Positions 1 through 5,980 of a DNA stretch of 63,054 bases are shown in pieces; within the stretch, counting starts at the first letter, position 1; the number at the start of each line of letters is the position of its first letter. This DNA comes from a virus. The stretch covers positions 1 to 63,054 of IMG/VR virus record IMGVR_UViG_3300030108_005325; one strand, 5' to 3'. Below the pieces are notes generated by a model. That model did no database searches, was not told where the DNA came from, and saw only the letters and a program-made list of their open reading frames with translations. A program made the translations under genes and the position numbers.

Positions 1-2
1 TT

Positions 3-188
3 AATGAGTATCGTGATGGAAGTGTTCATTCATTTGTTGATAAGAACACAGGGGAAGTTTACATGGCAGCATCATGGAATAAACCCGCAAAGCATGTTCG
101 CTTTGACATGAGAATCATTCAAGAGAGAACACTTATGCACACCCCCAGTTTTGTTACTTGGGCAGGTGGTTACTTATACCTAAGGTAA
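3..188 (+). CDS. Hypothetical protein, 5'-truncated by the window edge
   Basis: Open in frame from the first complete codon at base 3 to a TAA at 186-188, giving 61 visible residues with no start codon before the window edge. The visible part includes a Y-R-D-G-S-V-H-S-F-V-D run and a W-x-K-P-A-K-H segment, and is basic. A similar short sequence type is familiar from marine T4-like phages, but I know of no assigned function. The next ORF starts 2 nt downstream, so it belongs to the same transcription unit. Confidence 0.6.
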   Translation, partial: NEYRDGSVHSFVDKNTGEVYMAASWNKPAKHVRFDMRIIQERTLMHTPSFVTWAGGYLYLR

Positions 189-189
189 A

Positions 190-267
190 ATGTTTATCAC
201 TATTTTAGCAATCGCACTTATCGCAGCAATATTATTCATATTGCGTTATTACAATCCACACACATAG
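190..267 (+). CDS. Tiny single-pass membrane peptide (25 aa)
   Basis: The ATG lies 2 nt after the previous stop. About 18 of the 25 residues form one hydrophobic stretch (residues 2-18, rich in Ile, Leu and Ala), followed by a polar Arg-Tyr-Tyr-Asn tail, as in a single membrane anchor. It is too short to compare with any family. Tight spacing to both neighbours supports translation, but at this length chance cannot be excluded. Confidence 0.4.
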   Translation: MFITILAIALIAAILFILRYYNPHT

Positions 268-271
268 TCAA

Positions 272-409
272 ATGTCAAAACCAGAGAGAGACCCATTATT
301 AGAAGAACTTGAGGAGAGAATCCTTGAAGGTAATGTATTGTTTACACCTGACGAGGAGTTCCTTAGAAGAGTAAATGAAAAAAGAAAAGAAATAAATGAC
401 CAAGAGTGA
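272..409 (+). CDS. Hypothetical charged protein (45 aa)
   Basis: Starts 4 nt after the preceding stop and ends inside a GACACT/AGTGTC inverted repeat. The product is highly charged (Glu, Arg and Lys make up nearly half) with helical character. It begins Met-Ser-Lys-Pro and ends in a Lys/Arg/Glu-rich segment. No domain was recognised. It is the last gene of its unit before the hairpin-promoter cassette at 406-484. Confidence 0.5.
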   Translation: MSKPERDPLLEELEERILEGNVLFTPDEEFLRRVNEKRKEINDQE

Positions 410-484
410 CACTTTAATTAGTGTCCACTTTTGATTGAATTGACCTGAGAGTCAATTATAATAAGTACATAACAAACAAAGGTG
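406..484 (+). promoter_or_regulatory. Hairpin-promoter cassette 1
   Basis: The inverted repeat GACACT(n6)AGTGTC at 408-425 overlaps the upstream stop codon. TATAAT follows at 457-462, then the leader AAGTACATAACAAACAAAG, and the ATG of the next gene is 30 nt after TATAAT. The -35 position (434-439, ATTGAA) is poor. The 25 bases from TATAAT onward recur exactly at 8241, so the element is more than a chance -10 box. Confidence 0.65.
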
Positions 485-486
485 CT

Positions 487-708
487 ATGACCCAAGAAGA
501 CCAAATTATCAAAGACATCGCATTTTGTATTGACGAGTGCGGTATGAACGATGAAGAGATCGGACACTTTCTCAGAGCAGCAGAAGAACTTGGTGTGAGT
601 TGTGAGTATCTTGCCGAAGAGTTTATCTTTGAGAGTGAGACACACGATGAGTTCCACAGACTTCATTGCGATGACAACTACCTTAAAATCAACTGGAGGT
701 TAGACTAA
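487..708 (+). CDS. Hypothetical acidic protein (73 aa)
   Basis: First gene behind cassette 1. It is strongly acidic and contains two cysteines (residues 14 and 39). A helical N-terminal half is followed by an E-E-F-I-F-E-S-E patch. Its TAA overlaps the ATG of the next gene (TAATG), so the two are probably translationally coupled. No known domain was seen; role unknown. Confidence 0.75.
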   Translation: MTQEDQIIKDIAFCIDECGMNDEEIGHFLRAAEELGVSCEYLAEEFIFESETHDEFHRLHCDDNYLKINWRLD

Positions 709-893
709 TGAATCCAGTTAAGATAGATGTATTCGACAAATACATTATGAGAGGTGGAGACCAATCCTTACGCAATATTGAAGACCTATGTGACTATGGA
801 TTCAATATGTTACAGCAACCATTTGAACCAGAGTTGTTTGATGAAGTTGTTATTGATGTCATTCGCAAACTTACGAAGGACTTAGACAAATGA
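708..893 (+). CDS. Hypothetical protein (61 aa)
   Basis: Starts in a TAATG overlap with the preceding gene and ends in an ATGA overlap with the next. It is acidic, with an F-x-P-E-L-F-D-E motif in the second half and a predicted helical C-terminus. Not recognised. It is the second gene of a tightly coupled run (487-1777) of six similarly small proteins. Confidence 0.7.
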   Translation: MNPVKIDVFDKYIMRGGDQSLRNIEDLCDYGFNMLQQPFEPELFDEVVIDVIRKLTKDLDK

Positions 894-1108
894 GATACAG
901 TTCCCCCTATGAGATTGGACTTGGCGATGTTGTCATCATGACCGATGATACTGGTTACAAAACAGAGCATTTAGTTCTAACCAACTATATTAAAGGCGAA
1001 ACTGATGCTAAAGGTTACACACCACAGAGAAATCGCACAATACTAATTGACAACTATGGTAAAAGAACCACAGTTTATGACTACTCACAGATGGAGGTTG
1101 TAGCATGA
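890..1108 (+). CDS. Hypothetical protein (72 aa)
   Basis: Overlaps its neighbours at both ends by 4 nt (ATGA). It is less acidic than its neighbours. The pattern of short beta-like strands (G-L-G-D-V-V-I-M-T, then T-E-H-L-V-L-T-N) suggests a small beta-barrel or SH3-like fold. That is inference from hydrophobic periodicity only; no family recognised. Confidence 0.7.
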   Translation: MRYSSPYEIGLGDVVIMTDDTGYKTEHLVLTNYIKGETDAKGYTPQRNRTILIDNYGKRTTVYDYSQMEVVA

Positions 1109-1317
1109 AATTCAATGTAACTGATGTTGAGTTTGACTTTGATGATATGTACTCAAATGATGACTTTACTTGCCTTTCCTTTGATGAGGAGATTGAATTG
1201 AGAGACCTTGCACTTGGTGTATGGGAAGCAGACAATGAAGATGACCTTATCGAAGAAGTTACTACCGCAGCAGGGTGGTGTATTAAATCCATTGATTATG
1301 AGGTACAATTAAAATGA
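1105..1317 (+). CDS. Hypothetical acidic protein (70 aa)
   Basis: ATGA overlap with the previous gene. Very acidic, with nearly a third Asp/Glu, two cysteines and a C-terminal A-A-G-W-C segment. Highly acidic small proteins are common among early phage gene products that bind host proteins or mimic DNA, but nothing in this sequence identifies a target. Confidence 0.7.
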   Translation: MKFNVTDVEFDFDDMYSNDDFTCLSFDEEIELRDLALGVWEADNEDDLIEEVTTAAGWCIKSIDYEVQLK

Positions 1318-1511
1318 AACTTGAACTAAACACCGAACAATTAGAGTTCCTATCATTCATACTCTCAGAGTTTGAGTATAATGACGATAAAGAGAGAACA
1401 TTGATTGAGCAAATTGAAGCAAAAGTGTATGATGTCAGAGAGGAAGACATACTCAGAGCAATGAATATTCTAAAAGCACAGGCAAAGCAACCAACTATGG
1501 AGTGGAACTAA
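1314..1511 (+). CDS. Hypothetical protein (65 aa)
   Basis: ATGA overlap with the upstream gene and TAATG overlap with the downstream gene. Predicted largely alpha-helical and Glu-rich, beginning M-K-L-E-L-N-T-E-Q-L-E-F-L. No recognised family. Position alone ties it to the 487-1777 operon. Confidence 0.7.
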   Translation: MKLELNTEQLEFLSFILSEFEYNDDKERTLIEQIEAKVYDVREEDILRAMNILKAQAKQPTMEWN

Positions 1512-1777
1512 TGAGACTTAATCTGAATGATTTTTTAACTGATGATGACATTCATACGTTATGGGGAATAGCGGGTCGTATTATTGATAGTGGTGCAATC
1601 ATAGATGACCAAGACTATGAAATATCATTATCACTATTGAAAGATGAACCGAATAATTATTATGAAAGTTTATCCGAAGGTTATGATACCAAAGTTGATG
1701 CACTTGTGGATAGTATGGGTGTGTCAGATAAATTAGTGTCACAACGACACGAGCGAAGAGACTTAGATGCTTTATAA
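1511..1777 (+). CDS. Hypothetical acidic protein (88 aa)
   Basis: I chose the ATG in the TAATG overlap at 1511 rather than a GTG nine bases earlier, because every neighbour uses such coupling. The product is acidic with a basic tail (R-H-E-R-R-D). The last codons overlap the TATAAT at 1773-1778 of the next transcription unit. Function unknown. Confidence 0.65.
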   Translation: MRLNLNDFLTDDDIHTLWGIAGRIIDSGAIIDDQDYEISLSLLKDEPNNYYESLSEGYDTKVDALVDSMGVSDKLVSQRHERRDLDAL

Positions 1778-1802
1778 TGAGTATATAACAAACAAAGGAC
1801 TT
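1773..1802 (+). promoter_or_regulatory. Sigma70-like -10 and conserved leader (cassette without hairpin)
   Basis: TATAATGAGTATATAACAAA at 1773 matches the leader seen at 457, 4085 and 8241. It is followed by CAAAGG and an ATG 30 nt after the -10. No good -35 or hairpin is visible, because the element sits within the end of the previous coding sequence. It explains why translation probably starts at 1803 rather than at an upstream in-frame ATG at 1767 inside the -10 region. Confidence 0.6.
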
Positions 1803-2087
1803 ATGAACTCAGGAACATCAAGCACAGCACTCAACGATATGCTTACAGACTTTGTTGACTATGTTGATTCATTCTATGGTGTCAATGACCCATTATACCC
1901 ATTAATCAAAGATGGTCAACCACTTTCAAAAGTTGACATCTTAGGTGCTACAGAGAAATATCTTTCTCAATGTGCTGACGATAAACTTGAGTATGTAACG
2001 TGGGGAGACGGAGACTCACTTGACAGAGAAAGAGTCAGAGACATTCTAATTAATCAGTTCAACTACACATATAAGGAGGACAATTAA
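1803..2087 (+). CDS. Hypothetical protein (94 aa)
   Basis: The start at 1803 is 30 nt after the TATAAT of its cassette. The ATG at 1767 lies upstream of the -10 and would not be on this transcript. The acidic product has a Ser/Thr-rich N-terminus followed by a helical D-F-V-D-Y-V-D region and a C-terminal Arg-rich helix. A strong AAGGAGG near its 3' end serves the next gene. Not recognised. Confidence 0.7.
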   Translation: MNSGTSSTALNDMLTDFVDYVDSFYGVNDPLYPLIKDGQPLSKVDILGATEKYLSQCADDKLEYVTWGDGDSLDRERVRDILINQFNYTYKEDN

Positions 2088-2318
2088 ATGACTAAACTCA
2101 ACACACTCAAAAGATTTTATATCAATGTAAAATTTGAGAAGTATGGAACTTACACCATTGAAGCAACAAGTAAGGAACATGCACTTGAAATATACAATGA
2201 TGGGGATTATGGTTGGAGTGACTATCAAGAGGACTTCGGAGAGTTCAACGAAGTAGTCGAAGATGTTGAAGAAGAAATATTTGCCGACACACAACTTTCA
2301 CTATCAGGAGTATTCTAA
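2088..2318 (+). CDS. Hypothetical protein (76 aa), YINVKF beta strand type
   Basis: Preceded by a near-perfect Shine-Dalgarno (AAGGAGG, about 9 nt upstream). The N-terminus F-Y-I-N-V-K-F-E-K-Y-G-T-Y-T-I-E-A looks like paired beta strands, followed by T-S-K-E-H-A-L-E-I. That strand-strand-helix pattern recurs in small marine-phage proteins of unknown function. The tail is very acidic. TAATG coupling to the next gene. Confidence 0.7.
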   Translation: MTKLNTLKRFYINVKFEKYGTYTIEATSKEHALEIYNDGDYGWSDYQEDFGEFNEVVEDVEEEIFADTQLSLSGVF

Positions 2319-2599
2319 TGACAACACTTACACCAGAACAAATCCAAGACCTAAGAGAAGAGTTCATTGATTTTAAGATCAATGAAATGACATGTGAAGA
2401 CATGTACGCATACATCAAAGACGTTTGTTTGTATGAATTGAACAAATGCACCATTGATGAAATCAAAGATGAGATTGATGAATATGATGAGCATTTGTAT
2501 GGACTTCTCATACCCTATGTACAGGACAGAGAAGGTGCATACGAAGAACTACAAGAGTTCAAACACGACAGACACGCAAACGATTGGATTGACTCATGA
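2318..2599 (+). CDS. Small acidic protein, paralogue of the protein at 3684-3950 (93 aa)
   Basis: Starts in a TAATG overlap. The N-terminal half follows the pattern M-T-x-L-[ST]-P-x-I-x-x-L, then M-[ST]-x-x-D-[ML]-x-x-Y-[IV]. The same pattern recurs in the 88-aa protein at 3684-3950, so the two look like diverged copies. It is helical and acidic. Function unknown; the duplication suggests adaptation to different partners. Confidence 0.7.
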   Translation: MTTLTPEQIQDLREEFIDFKINEMTCEDMYAYIKDVCLYELNKCTIDEIKDEIDEYDEHLYGLLIPYVQDREGAYEELQEFKHDRHANDWIDS

Positions 2600-2784
2600 A
2601 CTTATCAGACCAAAGAGAACAGAGAGCAAACGAAGAAGTGGACATTGAGTTAGAATATGAGAGAGTCTATCAAAAACGATATGAGGACTTTCAAGAGTGG
2701 TTAAATCAATGCCCACTTGTAGTGACTGACTATCAGGACTACACAGATGAATTTACAGTTACATTTAATTTAAAAGCAGACTAA
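2596..2784 (+). CDS. Hypothetical protein (62 aa)
   Basis: ATGA overlap with the upstream gene. The charged, Arg/Glu-rich helical N-terminal half is followed by V-T-D-Y-Q-D-Y-T-D-E-F-T-V-T-F, which looks like beta strands. It ends in a TAATG overlap with the small membrane protein. An alternative frame gives an ORF here (2454-2648) that I take to be a shadow. Confidence 0.65.
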   Translation: MNLSDQREQRANEEVDIELEYERVYQKRYEDFQEWLNQCPLVVTDYQDYTDEFTVTFNLKAD

Positions 2785-2927
2785 TGACAAACGTACCAGT
2801 TTACGACCTACCCCAGAGTCCAATACTCATAGTTGGATTTTTTGGAATCCTATTCACACTTGTATTATTATACTTTGTGAATAGAGCATATTTTGAGAGT
2901 CCATTGAATCCTGACAAGAAAAAGTAG
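2784..2927 (+). CDS. Small single-pass membrane protein (47 aa)
   Basis: Starts in a TAATG overlap. Residues about 14-32 form one hydrophobic segment (I-L-I-V-G-F-F-G-I-L-F-T-L-V-L-L-Y-F-V). It is flanked by a Pro-containing N-terminus and an N-R-A-Y-F-E-S-P-L-N-P-D-K-K-K tail, consistent with a cytoplasmic positive tail. The size resembles small photosystem subunits, but I see no convincing match to one. Role unknown. Confidence 0.6.
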   Translation: MTNVPVYDLPQSPILIVGFFGILFTLVLLYFVNRAYFESPLNPDKKK

Positions 2928-3019
2928 AAATGTATCATAGCGAACACTTTTGCTCCCACCAGGATCGCCTGTAACACCTTTGTTTTGAGTCGAAGGTATA
3001 TAAGTAACCCCCTAAAAAC

Positions 3020-3199
3020 ATGAAAAAATGGATTTTAACTGACACTTTTGATTTTTACTCAAAAGATGCAAATTACTGGAATTTTACTGATTTTGATGAA
3101 GCAAAAAGAATCGGAGAGAGTTTAGTTAGTACTGTAGGAATAGTTTATCTATGGAAGGGTACTAATGGTAACCCAATTAAGTGGATGAAATTTAATTAA
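3020..3199 (+). CDS. Hypothetical protein (59 aa)
   Basis: Separated from the gene before it by about 90 nt containing a CAGG(atcg)CCTG hairpin and a TATATAAG box, so it may have its own promoter. It is rich in Trp, Tyr, Phe and Lys, with the pattern D-x-F-D-F-Y-S-K-D-A and F-D-E-A-K-R. Neutral to basic, unlike its acidic neighbours. Not recognised. Confidence 0.6.
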   Translation: MKKWILTDTFDFYSKDANYWNFTDFDEAKRIGESLVSTVGIVYLWKGTNGNPIKWMKFN

Positions 3200-3200
3200 T

Positions 3201-3286
3201 GTGCCACTTTGATTAGTTGCACACAACTTGTGGTATTGCCACATGTATCCATTATAATAAGTTCATAACCAAAGGAGAAACCCCTT
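3201..3286 (+). promoter_or_regulatory. Hairpin-promoter cassette 2
   Basis: Two stacked inverted repeats, GTGCCACT/AGTTGCAC (3201-3222) and TGTGG(n5)CCACA (3229-3243), are followed by TATAAT at 3253-3258 and an AAGTTCATAACCAAAGG leader. The next ATG is 34 nt after TATAAT. The nearest -35-like hexamer, TTGTGG at 3228, is 19 nt away. Confidence 0.65.
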
Positions 3287-3469
3287 ATGTCTAAAGAAAT
3301 GCTATTCTTATGTGATGTGTACGACAACTGGTTAGATAATAATGATCTACCACATCGAAGTGCATGTGACATTCTTTACGGAGAAAATGCGATGGCACTC
3401 ACATCAAATCAAAAATACTGGTTAGAGAGTTTTGTTGCCACTTGGGAAGTTATTGCAGAGCATTGCTAA
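3287..3469 (+). CDS. Hypothetical protein (60 aa)
   Basis: First gene behind cassette 2, with AAGGAG upstream. It contains three cysteines and several Trp residues (D-N-W-L-D-N-N-D-L-P-H-R, then Y-W-L-E-S-F). The TAATG overlap couples it to the next gene. Unknown function. Confidence 0.7.
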   Translation: MSKEMLFLCDVYDNWLDNNDLPHRSACDILYGENAMALTSNQKYWLESFVATWEVIAEHC

Positions 3470-3687
3470 TGAAGAGAACGAAGCATTATCTGGTCACACA
3501 CATTGACCCCTATCTATTTCCACAACCACAGGACTTAGAAGACAAAATATTCAATGCACTTGGTGTATGGTCGGCAACTGATGTTGGAGACCTTGAAGAC
3601 AAAGTAAAACAGTACATACACCCATATAAAGTTCGCTCATTCGAATATATGAAAAACAGACCACATTCACTCACATCATACAAATGA
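3469..3687 (+). CDS. Hypothetical basic protein (72 aa)
   Basis: The start is placed at the TAATG overlap (3469) rather than at an in-frame ATG 27 nt upstream inside the previous gene. Basic, with an H-Y-L-V-T-H-I-D-P-Y start. A central segment, I-F-N-A-L-G-V-W-S-A, recalls the A-L-G-V-W-E-A of the protein at 1105-1317, hinting at a shared domain. Not otherwise recognised. Confidence 0.65.
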   Translation: MKRTKHYLVTHIDPYLFPQPQDLEDKIFNALGVWSATDVGDLEDKVKQYIHPYKVRSFEYMKNRPHSLTSYK

Positions 3688-3950
3688 CAAACCTTTCCCC
3701 AAAAATAATTGACGAACTCAAAGCATTTTTAGTTGAGAGAATTGTTGATAATATGTCAACAAAAGACTTAGTTGAATATGTGACTGAAGACCTTGATGAG
3801 TATTATGATGAATTGACAGACTCACAGTTTATTATTGAAGCACAAAACTATTGGGAAGATAGTTTTGATGAAGTGGTCGAAGAAATCAAAGAATATGCAG
3901 ATTGTGATTTCAAAAAACCATTAAGAGAACCATTTGAGGAGACAAACTGA
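3684..3950 (+). CDS. Small acidic protein, paralogue of the protein at 2318-2599 (88 aa)
   Basis: ATGA overlap with the upstream gene. The N-terminal pattern matches the 2318 protein: M-T-x-L-[ST]-P-x-I, then a charged helix, then M-S-T-K-D-L-V-E-Y-V. Acidic (D-E-Y-Y-D-E-L) and helical. I infer an old tandem duplication within the accessory region. Function unknown. Confidence 0.7.
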   Translation: MTNLSPKIIDELKAFLVERIVDNMSTKDLVEYVTEDLDEYYDELTDSQFIIEAQNYWEDSFDEVVEEIKEYADCDFKKPLREPFEETN

Positions 3951-4120
3951 TGCAGTTATCAAAAGACCAACTTCTTGAATTAATCAACACTATTGATTAT
4001 GCCACAGATAATGATGCTTCATATGAAGAGTATACCATTATCAGAAGTGGCACATTCAACCTTGAACCGATCAGAGAACTTCTCTATAATGAGTACATAA
4101 CCAAAAGAGGTAATTCATGA
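3950..4120 (+). CDS. Hypothetical protein (56 aa) with an internal promoter
   Basis: Starts in a TGATG overlap. The helical N-terminus is L-S-K-D-Q-L-L-E-L-I-N-T-I. Its last codons contain a complete promoter (TTGAAC at 4062, 17-nt spacer, TATAAT at 4085) that also encodes L-Y-N-E-Y-I-T-K. Coding sequence and the cassette leader are therefore superimposed. ATGA overlap with the next gene. Confidence 0.6.
   Translation: MQLSKDQLLELINTIDYATDNDASYEEYTIIRSGTFNLEPIRELLYNEYITKRGNS
4062..4116 (+). promoter_or_regulatory. Intragenic sigma70-type promoter with conserved leader
   Basis: TTGAAC (4062-4067), a 17-nt spacer and TATAAT (4085-4090) are followed by GAGTACATAACCAAAAGAGG and an ATG 32 nt after the -10. 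It is the best -35 among the cassette promoters and lies inside the 3' end of the 56-aa gene. Confidence 0.65.
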
Positions 4121-4293
4121 GTTACACAAACAACGAATTGGCATTGCTCGATCTTATCGGCAACATCAACAAAACATTTTCCTATATTGGAGAAGATGGG
4201 GATGATGTTGACCAGTTTGAAATTGACCAACTACACAAGTATGTAAATCAATTTGCATCACAAGTAACCATTTCAGATAGTCAGGGGGAATAA
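4117..4293 (+). CDS. Hypothetical acidic protein (58 aa)
   Basis: ATGA overlap with the upstream gene, and first gene after the 4062-4116 promoter. Acidic, with a G-E-D-G-D-D-V-D cluster followed by a helical F-E-I-D-Q-L-H-K-Y segment. The next ATG follows its stop after 3 nt. Not recognised. Confidence 0.6.
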   Translation: MSYTNNELALLDLIGNINKTFSYIGEDGDDVDQFEIDQLHKYVNQFASQVTISDSQGE

Positions 4294-4296
4294 TCA

Positions 4297-4425
4297 ATGA
4301 ATCCAATATCAGTAACTCATGATGAAAGGTATGAGTTTATCAAATTATATGATATACTTAGAGATATGGACTTTGAACTGACCCCAATACAGGAGGCAGT
4401 ATTTGAAAAATTTTTGGAGAATTAA
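4297..4425 (+). CDS. Hypothetical protein (42 aa)
   Basis: A short ORF between two coupled genes: 3 nt after the previous stop, and a TAATG overlap with the next start. Charged and helical, with L-x-D-M-D-F-E-L-T-P-I-Q-E. Confidence rests on the spacing, since the protein itself matches nothing I know. Confidence 0.55.
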   Translation: MNPISVTHDERYEFIKLYDILRDMDFELTPIQEAVFEKFLEN

Positions 4426-4643
4426 TGTCAGACAAACTATTCCACAATTCCAAGACATCATTAAGTGAAGAGTCAAAACTCTATCTACCTACAGTTAAGG
4501 AGTTCTATCCGCACCTTGATGATATGCTTACTGACCGCATTGCCAAGTATTGTGCAGTATATTCGAAAGGAACAGATAAAGCAAGCATACGTCAGGCAAT
4601 CAACGATTTCGAAGAAGTATTCGATACAGAGTTGACATCTTAG
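4425..4643 (+). CDS. Hypothetical protein (72 aa)
   Basis: TAATG overlap with the upstream gene. Helical, mixed charge, with a K-E-F-Y-P-H-L-D-D-M-L-T-D-R-I segment. Its last codons include the TTGACA of the consensus promoter at 4632-4660. Unknown function. Confidence 0.7.
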   Translation: MSDKLFHNSKTSLSEESKLYLPTVKEFYPHLDDMLTDRIAKYCAVYSKGTDKASIRQAINDFEEVFDTELTS

Positions 4644-4667
4644 TATTCTCAGAGTATAATAGAGTAT
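4632..4667 (+). promoter_or_regulatory. Perfect-consensus sigma70 promoter
   Basis: TTGACA at 4632-4637, exactly 17 nt, then TATAAT at 4655-4660. The predicted start near 4667 leaves about 5 nt before an ATG (4672) and 19 nt before the TTG of the next gene, so the transcript would be nearly leaderless. It lacks the conserved leader of the cassette family and is probably a distinct, very strong early promoter. Confidence 0.8.
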
Positions 4668-4685
4668 CTTTATGTTTACCTTCTA

Positions 4686-4922
4686 TTGAAATATCTCTAT
4701 ATCATTGATTACTGGATACCTTTTCCTACCTCAGAGTATGGAGGAGTATTGTGTGTCATATCCGAGAGTGACAGCGAGGTTGCGGCGGTCATCAGAAATG
4801 AGGACTCTATACCACAAAAAGAGGGGTTTGAGAATCTAATGCTTAAAAACATACAGGAAGCAGAGAAACTACCTTTATCAGGAGACTTTGAGTCAGGTAT
4901 CATATCCGCATTTATCACATAA
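4686..4922 (+). CDS. Hypothetical protein (78 aa), TTG start
   Basis: The open frame begins at TTG (4686). The next in-frame ATG would remove about 50 residues, including the conserved-looking start K-Y-L-Y-I-I-D-Y-W-I-P-F-P. A five-codon ORF (ATG 4672, stop TGA 4687-4689) overlaps the TTG as TTGA. Initiation may therefore depend on reinitiation after a mini-leader, or on a +1 frameshift from it. The protein has a beta-strand N-terminus and V-I-S-E-S-D-S-E-V-A-A-V, resembling unassigned marine-phage proteins. Confidence 0.65.
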   Translation: MKYLYIIDYWIPFPTSEYGGVLCVISESDSEVAAVIRNEDSIPQKEGFENLMLKNIQEAEKLPLSGDFESGIISAFIT

Positions 4923-4942
4923 ATCATATACACGATTTAGAC

Positions 4943-4949
4943 CTAAATA
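4943..4949 (+). promoter_or_regulatory. Candidate T4-type late promoter
   Basis: CTAAATA lies 21 nt before the ATG at 4970, the same core and spacing as the late-promoter-like elements before the virion genes. It is isolated in the accessory region, so a chance match in AT-rich DNA is possible. Confidence 0.35.
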
Positions 4950-4969
4950 AAACACTTAATCATAAAACA

Positions 4970-5134
4970 ATGAGTAACGAACTTTATCACATTGAAGAGA
5001 GAACGACTACAGGTTGGCACTTAGTTGATTCAGCAAGAGTACCAATGCCAAAAGATGTATGTTGGCAAGCATATCAGGATTTAGTTGAAGATGGAGGAGA
5101 CCCCGCCGATCTTCGCATAGTTCGGGACAGATAA
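4970..5134 (+). CDS. Hypothetical protein (54 aa)
   Basis: ATG after an A-rich leader. The product has a T-T-T-G-W-H-L-V-D-S-A-R-V beta-hairpin-like segment followed by a helix and an R-I-V-R-D-R end. Short proteins of this kind (G-W-H-L-V-D motif) occur in marine T4-like phages with no function assigned. A 26-nt gap precedes the next gene. Confidence 0.65.
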   Translation: MSNELYHIEERTTTGWHLVDSARVPMPKDVCWQAYQDLVEDGGDPADLRIVRDR

Positions 5135-5160
5135 GAGTAAACAACATTTAGACTTTCAAA

Positions 5161-5517
5161 ATGACATATACACCAACTGTCAATGACTATGTGAAATGGA
5201 CAACAGCACTTGGCATGGTACACGAAGGGTGGGTGTATTATAAATCAACACCACTTGATAATACATTTCGAAAGAAAAATGGTTGGAGAGAGATTGACCC
5301 TTACATCACCATTGAGATCGCAACAAAACCAAGACCGCAATGTGACATCAGTACATTCTTACATAAAAGAATACATATATGCCTATGTTGCCCAGAGAGT
5401 TGTTGGCATGAATTGGAGTTCATTCGAAGGCGGATTTCGAAGCATGATGACACAGACCCCGATCAGATTTCATATGGAATGTATAAGTCTCAACAGCACC
5501 GACCAATCGACCCTTAA
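5161..5517 (+). CDS. Conserved hypothetical protein with paired cysteines (118 aa)
   Basis: Opens with a beta-rich region (N-D-Y-V-K-W-T-T, E-G-W-V-Y-Y-K-S, Y-I-T-I-E-I-A-T-K-P-R-P). This is followed by a Cys/His-rich stretch (P-Q-C-D-I-S, then H-K-R-I-H-I-C-L-C-C, then C-W-H-E-L-E) that could bind zinc. I recognise the type from cyanophage genomes, where it is a conserved unknown. A second long ORF in the +2 frame (5210-5530) is a shadow. It is the last gene before a 376-nt gap. Confidence 0.75.
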   Translation: MTYTPTVNDYVKWTTALGMVHEGWVYYKSTPLDNTFRKKNGWREIDPYITIEIATKPRPQCDISTFLHKRIHICLCCPESCWHELEFIRRRISKHDDTDPDQISYGMYKSQQHRPIDP

Positions 5518-5538
5518 TGGTATAATATGATACAGAAA

Positions 5539-5570
5539 AACCTTTTATTTAATTAAAAAAGGTTATTTTA
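5539..5570 (+). terminator. Possible AT-rich terminator hairpin
   Basis: AACCTTTT (5539-5546), a 10-nt loop, AAAAGGTT (5557-5564), then ATTTTA. The eight-base stem has only two G:C pairs and the symmetrical A/T flanks could act in both directions. It closes the transcription unit that ends at 5517. Confidence 0.45.
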
Positions 5571-5756
5571 AATATAAAAGTGTTTTTTATATCGTTTTGT
5601 AATCTGTATAGAATCTGTAAGTATTCTGAGGTCAATCAAGTCTGATTAAGTGTCTTATAAATGTGTGTGAGACTTGTGAGTTTAGCGAGCGTAGCATAAG
5701 GATCGACTCTTGTCAAGTACAGAGACGCAGAAATGTTACGAGATTGTCACATGAAA

Positions 5757-5980
5757 CTCGACGAGAACATATATACTACTGCGACTTTATAAAAATCTCG
5801 ACGAGATATGTGAGCAAATATACACATAAGCATTGACATCTCGTGCGATCTCGACTATAATTATCATATACAACATACATCTCGACAAGAATCATGTACG
5901 ACGATTTCGAAAATCTCGACTATACATGTGAGGATAATTCATTCAATTATGATGACGAGTTTTATGAAGAACTCGACGAG
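5757..5980 (+). repeat. Cluster of CTCGAC / CTCGACGAG palindromic motifs
   Basis: CTCGACGAG occurs at 5757-5765, 5797-5805 (within the palindrome ATCTCGACGAGAT) and 5972-5980. ATCTCGAC occurs at 5848, 5879 and 5913, with a partial ATCTCG at 5838. Six sites in 224 bp flank and overlap the -35/-10 region at 5833-5861. CTCG-A-CGAG is an odd-length palindrome, as many dimeric repressor sites are. The motif recurs once at 10244. Confidence 0.6.
5833..5861 (+). promoter_or_regulatory. Perfect-consensus sigma70 promoter inside the palindrome cluster
   Basis: TTGACA (5833-5838), a 17-nt spacer and TATAAT (5856-5861). The spacer itself contains ATCTCGAC ending at the -10, and another copy lies just downstream at 5879. 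That is the geometry of a repressible promoter. It drives the 48-aa ORF at 5894. Confidence 0.8.

Larger units (their letters stand above)
5518..5893 (+). other. Gene-poor intergenic stretch, 376 nt
   Basis: Contains a TATAAT at 5521-5526, a weak terminator-like hairpin (5539-5570), then about 180 nt with no convincing ORF. At its 3' end the CTCGAC-rich palindromes and a consensus promoter begin. A 19-codon ORF (ATG 5734) is too short to support. Base composition changes towards TCGA-rich sequence around 5700. Confidence 0.6.

Noticed and set aside
2784-2927. Photosynthesis gene (small photosystem subunit) as an auxiliary metabolic gene
   Set aside because: Only the size and single membrane helix agree. 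The residues do not match any photosystem subunit I can recall.
5210-5530. 106-aa ORF overlapping the 118-aa gene at 5161
   Set aside because: It lies in the +2 frame of a gene with a familiar protein pattern, and its own product is low in recognisable features. Shadow frame.
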